Positions 1 through 5,126 of a stretch of DNA of 5,126 bases are shown here, one piece after another. Position numbers and translations under genes: made by a program. The notes beneath the pieces are model-generated. The model was given only the letters and a program-made list of their open reading frames with translations. It was not told the DNA's origin and ran no database searches. The DNA comes from Anaerolineales bacterium (GTDB lineage Bacteria > Chloroflexota > Anaerolineae > Anaerolineales > E44-bin32). Within the stretch, counting starts at the first letter, position 1. Each line of letters starts with the position of its first letter. The DNA is taken from contig DAOWMX010000177.1 in the NCBI GenBank assembly GCA_030642885.1, positions 1 through 5,126 on the forward strand, written 5' to 3'.

Positions 1-502
1 GCGCCAAACCTTCTAGCGCACGAACGTCGACATCAGATCGCTCGTATATACCCAGACACCCGCCATGAGACGAAAGCGCGTCTATGATTTCGTCCTTCCA
101 GCGCTCAACTCCAACGGTGAGGAATTGAACAACACGGTAATCTCCATAACGATCGACGATCAACCCGGGGATGCCGTCTGACTCGCCATGCACTTCTCTA
201 TAGGCATTTGTGGATTTGGGAATCCCAAGATCATCTCGCGCGGCGATAGAAACAAACATCCGCTCCTGGATGAAATCTGCGTCGACTTCCTCCGCCTGAT
301 TCCACGTCCAAACTCGAATCCGGATTTGTGATTTCGGAGAGTACGCTCCTCGAGCGAGCCATCGCCCGTCCGCAGCGTGAATATCAACAACGTCCCCAGG
401 ATCCGGATCCCCGGTCACGGATTCGACAGCCCCGGAGAATATCCAAGGATGGCGTCGCAGTATCGGTTTTTCACGACGGGATTTCAATGTAACTTTCTTC
501 AT
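1..502 (-). CDS. rlmI: RlmI-type 23S rRNA (cytosine-5) methyltransferase, N-terminal part (cut by window edge)
   Basis: This reading frame starts at the ATG on 502-500 and stays open to the window edge, giving 167 residues of a protein whose family is usually near 390-400. It aligns by eye with E. coli RlmI (YccW), the SAM-dependent enzyme that makes m5C1962 in 23S rRNA. Matching blocks are REKPILRRHPWIFSGAV (10-26), GRWLARGAYSPKSQIRIRVW (46-65), GESDGIPGLIVDRYGDY (106-122) and IYERSDVDVRALEG (152-165). Residues 1 to about 75 form the N-terminal PUA RNA-binding domain, followed by the start of the central domain. The Rossmann-fold methyltransferase domain and its catalytic cysteines lie outside the window, so activity cannot be judged. 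There is no clear Shine-Dalgarno before the ATG, but the PUA domain begins right after it and an in-frame stop lies upstream at 566-568. It follows ligA by 85 bases and may have its own promoter there. Paralogous m5C methyltransferases are the main alternative; the family call is firm. Confidence 0.9.
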   Translation of the reverse strand, partial: MKKVTLKSRREKPILRRHPWIFSGAVESVTGDPDPGDVVDIHAADGRWLARGAYSPKSQIRIRVWTWNQAEEVDADFIQERMFVSIAARDDLGIPKSTNAYREVHGESDGIPGLIVDRYGDYRVVQFLTVGVERWKDEIIDALSSHGGCLGIYERSDVDVRALEGLA

Positions 503-529
503 GAGATTATCAACATCAAACAGGACAGT

Positions 530-557
530 TTTATTTGGGATCTCACCCGATTGACAA
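530..557 (-). promoter_or_regulatory. candidate promoter for rlmI
   Basis: On the minus strand TTGTCA (557-552, five of six matches to the -35 consensus) is followed after 16 bases by AATAAA (535-530, four of six matches to the -10 consensus). It sits in the 85-base gap between the ligA stop and the rlmI start and would give a leader of about 20 bases. The placement is right but the -10 is weak, so read-through from ligA remains an equally good explanation. Confidence 0.3.
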
Positions 558-587
558 GAAGAGAATCAATTCCTGCACCTTTAAACT

Positions 588-2633
<2,046 letters not shown>

Positions 2634-3563
2634 TTAAATTGAGGGACTACCTGAGATGCCGCTATTTTTTCGGGGGATCACATCAGGCCACACCGGTAGA
2701 AACATCATCCAATCTTCGGGATCGCTGCGGATGAATCCTTCGATGATCCCTGCTACTCGTTGGGCAAGCGTGAGTGTATCCCTTTTTATATTACCCGTTA
2801 TTTCCGGTTTGATAATTGGGGGACCGGTAACTTTATAGGTGCCATCTGCAACTTGCCGGACGACTCCGACGATCATGTGCGCTCCAGAGCGGATAGCGAG
2901 CCGAGCATGACCGATCGGTAATTCAACTTTACGGTCAAAGAAGGTCAATTGCGATCCCCCTACATCTGGGCGATCTACCGCGGTAACAACAAACCCATGG
3001 TTTGAAAGTCGGTGGTACGCTTGACGCAGAGACTCCATTGAAATCGGTGTAGCGTTGATCCCAAAACGTTCACGTAGAATACTGTCAGATCTATGATGCT
3101 CCTCGGATTGAGCGTATGAGAGGACCTGAACCGGGAAACCTTTCTTTGCTAGAAGCAAAAGGAACAAATTGAAACTGCTTATGTGCCCGCCCACGAACAC
3201 AACGCCATGCCCATTGCTCTGGGCTTCGAGTGCACTATGAATTAAAGACTCATCAATTTCGCAGACCGATTCAAGACCATCCAATCCAGCAGCCATCATC
3301 CTGTACCAATCCACATAACCATGTGCCGCATTCTGCAAGACCCTGCCGACTCCACCATCGAGTTCTGACGACGAGTACGGGACCCCTTTCACAACCGCCA
3401 GGTTGCTCCGTACCGCTTGATAAAGGGCGCTATCTTCCTGAGCAGCAAGCTTCGCCGCGATAAAGTCAGCTAAGCGGAAAGCCTGTTTCCGAGTTAATAC
3501 TCTACCCAGAAATGCTCCAGCCATAGGTCCGACATAGCTGTTGATGAACTCATTGAGCGCCAT
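2634..3563 (-). CDS. LpxL/HtrB-family lysophospholipid (lipid A-type) acyltransferase
   Basis: This 309-residue protein matches the LABLAT acyltransferase family that includes LpxL (lipid A lauroyltransferase) and mycobacterial PatA (phosphatidylinositol mannoside acyltransferase). These enzymes move a fatty acyl chain onto a glycolipid at the inner face of the cytoplasmic membrane. The recognisable parts are an amphipathic N-terminus (1-45), the active-site block GGHISSFNLFLLLLAKKG (125-142), the RERFG region (164-168), VDRPDVGGSQLTFFDRKVELPIGHARLA (196-223), and the C-terminal PEDWMMFLPVWP (282-293), which corresponds to the family's PEQW...W block. The usual catalytic HX4D/E motif reads H127-ISSF-N132 here, so the acidic partner is replaced by asparagine; Asp197 is conserved. 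The ATG is preceded by AGGGAG with 10-base spacing. It follows the glycosyltransferase by 48 bases, which suggests the two act on the same lipid. Family membership is clear; acceptor and acyl donor are unknown. Confidence 0.9.
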   Translation of the reverse strand: MALNEFINSYVGPMAGAFLGRVLTRKQAFRLADFIAAKLAAQEDSALYQAVRSNLAVVKGVPYSSSELDGGVGRVLQNAAHGYVDWYRMMAAGLDGLESVCEIDESLIHSALEAQSNGHGVVFVGGHISSFNLFLLLLAKKGFPVQVLSYAQSEEHHRSDSILRERFGINATPISMESLRQAYHRLSNHGFVVTAVDRPDVGGSQLTFFDRKVELPIGHARLAIRSGAHMIVGVVRQVADGTYKVTGPPIIKPEITGNIKRDTLTLAQRVAGIIEGFIRSDPEDWMMFLPVWPDVIPRKNSGISGSPSI

Positions 3564-3573
3564 CGATACACAA

Positions 3574-3579
3574 CTCCCT
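3574..3579 (-). promoter_or_regulatory. ribosome binding site of the acyltransferase gene
   Basis: AGGGAG on the minus strand lies 10 bases before the ATG at 3563-3561. It supports that start over a nearby GTG that is out of frame. Confidence 0.55.
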
Positions 3580-3611
3580 GGGGTTAATCACGATCACGAA
3601 ACATCATTTAC

Positions 3612-4316
3612 CTAATTATTGGGCGTCTGGTTGTGTTTTTTCAACTCCTGAACCCTCTTATGCGCCACCCAGACCATATCGATGAACTTGACCGAATCAT
3701 GAAATGGGTGAAAGTAACTCTTCTTCCCAACTCCATAGATCGTACGTATGTCCACCCATCCGATCTTCAAACCAGCCGCTACGGCTTCGACGACAACTTC
3801 CACTTCGAATTCAAATCCCGTTCGTTCCATGTCCACAGTCTCCAGCAATCTACGTGTATAGAGACGGTATCCACATTGGTTGTCATAAATCCTAATTCCC
3901 ATGGCTTGTGAGAGCATCAATGTTCCGACCCCATTGGCGAAGGCGCGGTAAAGAGGCATCTCCCGGAAGTTACGGCGGCCGATGATTAAATCCCCTTCTC
4001 CTCGTTCATAGGCTTCGATGAACTTCGATGCTTCCTCTGGGTCATGCTGACCATCTGCATCCAGCGTTAGCACCGCCTCATATTCTCTCTCCAGCGCCCA
4101 CGTGAATCCCGTAGACAGCGCTACACCCTTGCCCATATTTTGAGGGTGGACCTCAACAGTAGCGCCCACCTCCCGGGCGATGGCTACTGTGTCATCGTTT
4201 GATCCGTCATCCACTACGAGGACCGGCAGGGAACCACGGAATGCTTCAATGACCGGTCTGATTCGACTTGCTTCATTCCAGGCTGGAATCAATACAAGTA
4301 TGTTTGATCCACTCAT
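3612..4316 (-). CDS. family 2 glycosyltransferase (DPM1/polyprenyl-phosphate sugar transferase-like)
   Basis: This 234-residue protein is a single GT-A fold domain of glycosyltransferase family 2. It shows the N-terminal strand LVLIPAWNEA (7-16), the nucleotide-binding VVDDGSNDDT (34-43), NMGKGVALSTG (60-70), the metal-binding DXD in LTLDADGQHDP (83-93, Asp86 and Asp88), and the acceptor-side block DNQCGYRLY (145-153). TGFEFEVEVVVEA (166-178) resembles the FEFE/FEIE motif of dolichyl- and polyprenyl-phosphate mannose synthases. The protein ends soon after the catalytic domain, without transmembrane helices, so it is probably a cytosolic enzyme acting at the membrane surface. It likely transfers a sugar from a nucleotide or GDP-sugar to a lipid acceptor; the exact sugar and acceptor cannot be read from sequence. 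The ATG has AAGGG at 8-base spacing. It is the first gene of the leftward unit, behind a strong promoter candidate and a leader of about 130 bases. The acyltransferase follows it directly. Confidence 0.92.
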   Translation of the reverse strand: MSGSNILVLIPAWNEASRIRPVIEAFRGSLPVLVVDDGSNDDTVAIAREVGATVEVHPQNMGKGVALSTGFTWALEREYEAVLTLDADGQHDPEEASKFIEAYERGEGDLIIGRRNFREMPLYRAFANGVGTLMLSQAMGIRIYDNQCGYRLYTRRLLETVDMERTGFEFEVEVVVEAVAAGLKIGWVDIRTIYGVGKKSYFHPFHDSVKFIDMVWVAHKRVQELKKHNQTPNN

Positions 4317-4324
4317 CCGCTGAA

Positions 4325-4329
4325 CCCTT
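4325..4329 (-). promoter_or_regulatory. ribosome binding site of the glycosyltransferase gene
   Basis: AAGGG on the minus strand lies 8 bases before the ATG at 4316-4314 and supports that start. Confidence 0.55.
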
Positions 4330-4347
4330 ATTCACCCTTGTCCGCGA

Positions 4348-4375
4348 CTCTCAGTATTCCTGATCAGGTAGAGAG
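4348..4375. repeat. interrupted dyad in the leader of the leftward unit
   Basis: A perfect 10-base palindrome CCTGATCAGG (4359-4368) sits inside flanking inverted arms CTCTC (4348-4352) and GAGAG (4371-4375). The spacers between arms and core are unequal (6 and 2 bases). In the transcript this could form a modest hairpin with an internal loop; as DNA it could be a protein site. It lies between the promoter and the glycosyltransferase start. No U run follows, so it is not an intrinsic terminator. Function is unknown. Confidence 0.4.
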
Positions 4376-4451
4376 CATGTCCGTTTATTATGACCCAGTT
4401 GGAAAATGACAGTAAAACATCATTCACACGTCAGGCACGCTTCGTCGTTTA

Positions 4452-4479
4452 ATTCTAGTCTAGCCATGCCAGAGGTCAA
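4452..4479 (-). promoter_or_regulatory. sigma70-like promoter of the glycosyltransferase-acyltransferase-ligA unit
   Basis: On the minus strand TTGACC (4479-4474, five of six matches) is followed after 16 bases by TAGAAT (4457-4452, five of six matches). Transcription would start near 4445 and give a leader of about 130 bases before the glycosyltransferase ATG. This is the best promoter match in the intergenic region. A second, weaker pair closer to the gene (TTTACT, 18 bases, CATAAT at 4391-4386) could also be used. Confidence 0.55.
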
Positions 4480-4573
4480 GTATTCAGATATTGCAGAAAT
4501 GTACGGCCTGTTGGGGGAAACCTGGCAAATCGTTGGCAGACGATCGAGTGCTATTTACCTATTTGCATGTTAA
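4466..4573 (+). CDS. possible 35-residue small ORF (doubtful)
   Basis: An ATG at 4466 opens 35 codons ending in TAA at 4571-4573. The product begins MPEVKYSDIAEMYGLLGETW and ends SSAIYLFAC, with no domain I recognise. The composition is protein-like, with no rare-residue runs, but third-position GC is near 46 percent and does not separate coding from noncoding. There is no Shine-Dalgarno before the ATG. It overlaps the -35 element of the leftward promoter, and its stop lies inside the palindrome of the rightward promoter. It may be a remnant of a longer gene, a true small protein, or chance. Confidence 0.2.
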   Translation: MPEVKYSDIAEMYGLLGETWQIVGRRSSAIYLFAC

Positions 4574-4590
4574 ACATGATTGGCTACACT
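4563..4590 (+). promoter_or_regulatory. candidate promoter of the zinc-ribbon gene
   Basis: TTGCAT (4563-4568, three of six matches) and TACACT (4585-4590, four of six matches) are separated by 16 bases. Transcription would start near 4597 and leave a leader of about 28 bases carrying the strong ribosome site at 4610. Both boxes are weak, which would fit a promoter that needs an activator, but chance is also possible. Confidence 0.35.
4566..4578. promoter_or_regulatory. 13-base palindrome, possible operator
   Basis: CATGTT (4566-4571) and AACATG (4573-4578) are perfect inverted repeats around one central A. The dyad overlaps the proposed -35 box and extends into the spacer, a classic position for a repressor or activator half-site pair. 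No regulator is encoded in the window and none can be named. Confidence 0.35.
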
Positions 4591-4609
4591 ATTCTTATGT
4601 CCTGGCTTC

Positions 4610-4614
4610 GGAGG
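4610..4614 (+). promoter_or_regulatory. strong ribosome binding site deciding the zinc-ribbon start
   Basis: GGAGG lies 10 bases before the ATG at 4625. It favours this start over an in-frame TTG at 4580, which has no such site and would add 15 residues lacking membrane character. Confidence 0.8.
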
Positions 4615-4624
4615 TAAAAAAAGC

Positions 4625-4978
4625 ATGGGTAAAGTTATCGGGTATATTGCCGCCGCGATCCTCATCTTTTTCGGCGTACTTTTTGTATGGGGCGCCTTCA
4701 GTGAAAGCGGATCTGTTGGATGGATCTTAATTGGCGTGATCAGCATCGCCGGTGGTCTCGGCTTAATCTGGCTCGTAGGGCGGAAGGCAAAATCGGAACC
4801 TACCGAAATAATCCAGAAGATTGAACTCTCTGGCGATGTCAACCTTGAATCGCTATCCTGTGAGAGTTGCGGAGGCGCATTGTCTCCTGACAATATCAAG
4901 ATGGTCGCCGGTGCGCCAGTAGTCACATGCCCGTATTGCGACTCTACCTATCAGCTTTCTGAAGAGCCGAAGTGGTAA
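4625..4978 (+). CDS. small membrane protein with C-terminal zinc ribbon, function unknown
   Basis: The product has 117 residues when started at the ATG behind GGAGG. Two hydrophobic helices (about 4-24 and 31-52) are joined by a short loop, SESGS. The basic stretch GRKAK (52-56) after the second helix suggests that both termini face the cytoplasm. A linker of about 22 residues leads to four cysteines in CESCGG (Cys79, Cys82) and CPYC (Cys102, Cys105), the pattern of a treble-clef or zinc-ribbon metal site. The protein ends in SEEPKW. I do not recognise a named family. Comparable membrane-tethered zinc ribbons exist in many bacteria as uncharacterised proteins, and their roles are mostly unknown. 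It is divergent from the glycosyltransferase unit and followed after 81 bases by another rightward gene that may be cotranscribed. The alternative start at TTG 4580 is unlikely because it would lie inside the candidate promoter. Confidence 0.8.
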   Translation: MGKVIGYIAAAILIFFGVLFVWGAFSESGSVGWILIGVISIAGGLGLIWLVGRKAKSEPTEIIQKIELSGDVNLESLSCESCGGALSPDNIKMVAGAPVVTCPYCDSTYQLSEEPKW

Positions 4979-5050
4979 TCTAAGCGATTATCTTTGGTAC
5001 AGTAAAAAGTGGAGCGACTGATAACGTCTTACCCTATTCCATCTTTATTT

Positions 5051-5054
5051 GAGG
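5051..5054 (+). promoter_or_regulatory. ribosome binding site of the partial gene at 5060
   Basis: GAGG lies 5 bases before the ATG at 5060 and supports a real gene start there. Confidence 0.55.
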
Positions 5055-5059
5055 GACCT

Positions 5060-5126
5060 ATGGTGAACATACAAAAACAGTTCTCAAAACGCAGCCGAAT
5101 CTGGAAGATCTTGTGGATTACAGCGA
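5060..5126 (+). CDS. N-terminus of an unidentified protein (cut by window edge)
   Basis: Only 22 codons are visible, beginning MVNIQKQFSKRSRIWKILWI. The start is a basic segment (Lys5, Lys10, Arg11, Arg13, Lys16) followed by hydrophobic residues (ILWITA), which fits a signal peptide or first membrane helix with a cytoplasmic N-terminus. A GTG immediately after the ATG is an equivalent start. It follows the zinc-ribbon gene by 81 bases in the same direction with no evident terminator between, so the two could share a transcript. Function cannot be inferred. Confidence 0.6.
   Translation, partial: MVNIQKQFSKRSRIWKILWITA

Larger units (their letters stand above)
4317..4624. other. divergent intergenic region
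   Basis: These 308 bases separate the leftward unit from the rightward genes. They contain the leftward promoter and its leader of about 130 bases, a dyad in that leader, a doubtful 35-codon ORF, and the rightward promoter candidate with its palindrome. I see no tRNA-like cloverleaf, no recognisable riboswitch and no terminator hairpin with a T run. Confidence 0.7.

Noticed and set aside
160..390. Minus-strand 76-residue ORF
   Set aside because: It lies in another frame inside the rlmI coding region, where the RlmI-like translation matches the family across its whole length.
550..570. Inverted repeat ATTGA / TCAAT between ligA and rlmI, considered as a terminator
   Set aside because: The stem has only five AT-rich pairs around an 11-base loop, with no T run after it on the transcribed strand.
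3599..4427. Near-repeat AAACATCATTTAC (3599-3611) and AAACATCATTCAC (4415-4427) in the spacers before the acyltransferase and the glycosyltransferase
   Set aside because: Thirteen bases with one mismatch is expected by chance several times in a window of this size, and a similar AAACATCAT string also occurs inside coding sequence near 2699.
4580..4624. TTG start adding 15 residues to the zinc-ribbon protein
   Set aside because: GGAGG sits just before the ATG at 4625, and the extra residues would overlap the candidate -10 element and lack membrane or domain character.
4570..4926. Minus-strand 118-residue ORF opposite the zinc-ribbon gene
   Set aside because: It is antisense to a gene with a strong ribosome site, two membrane helices and paired cysteine motifs, and its own product is proline- and threonine-rich without a recognisable domain.
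4994..5025. Possible promoter TTGGTA / GATAAC ahead of the partial gene at 5060
   Set aside because: The spacing of 20 bases is too long and the -10 match is poor.

Overview
This window looks like an ordinary bacterial chromosome segment with roughly balanced GC. Genes are closely packed, read with the standard bacterial code, and include an NAD-dependent DNA ligase, which marks it as bacterial. I see no rRNA, tRNA, CRISPR array, insertion sequence or phage gene. The style of several proteins (a GT2 glycosyltransferase beside a LpxL-type acyltransferase, and a small two-helix zinc-ribbon protein ending in EEPKW) reminds me of Chloroflexota. That placement is an impression from sequence style, not a demonstrated assignment.

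Layout: four genes run leftward on the minus strand across about positions 4316 to 1, in transcription order. They are a family 2 glycosyltransferase (4316-3612), a lysophospholipid/lipid A-type acyltransferase (3563-2634), NAD-dependent DNA ligase ligA (2609-588), and the N-terminal 167 residues of an RlmI-type 23S rRNA cytosine methyltransferase (502-1, cut by the window edge). The gaps are 48, 24 and 85 bases, so the first three genes are probably one transcription unit. A good sigma70-like promoter (TTGACC, 16 bases, TAGAAT on the minus strand) lies about 130 bases ahead of the glycosyltransferase. A weaker candidate promoter precedes rlmI.

A 308-base intergenic region (4317-4624) separates this unit from rightward genes. 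It holds the leftward promoter, a leader dyad (CCTGATCAGG inside CTCTC/GAGAG), a possible 35-codon ORF (4466-4573), and a candidate rightward promoter with a perfect 13-base dyad between its -35 and -10 elements. The rightward genes are a 117-residue membrane-anchored zinc-ribbon protein (4625-4978) and the first 22 codons of another gene (from 5060).

How the genes fit together: the glycosyltransferase and acyltransferase could act in sequence on a membrane glycolipid, as in phosphatidylinositol mannoside or lipid A type pathways. ligA and rlmI are housekeeping genes carried downstream. The most unusual protein feature is in the acyltransferase, where the usual catalytic HX4D/E motif reads HX4N. 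I do not see clear evidence of a wholly new multi-gene system in this window.
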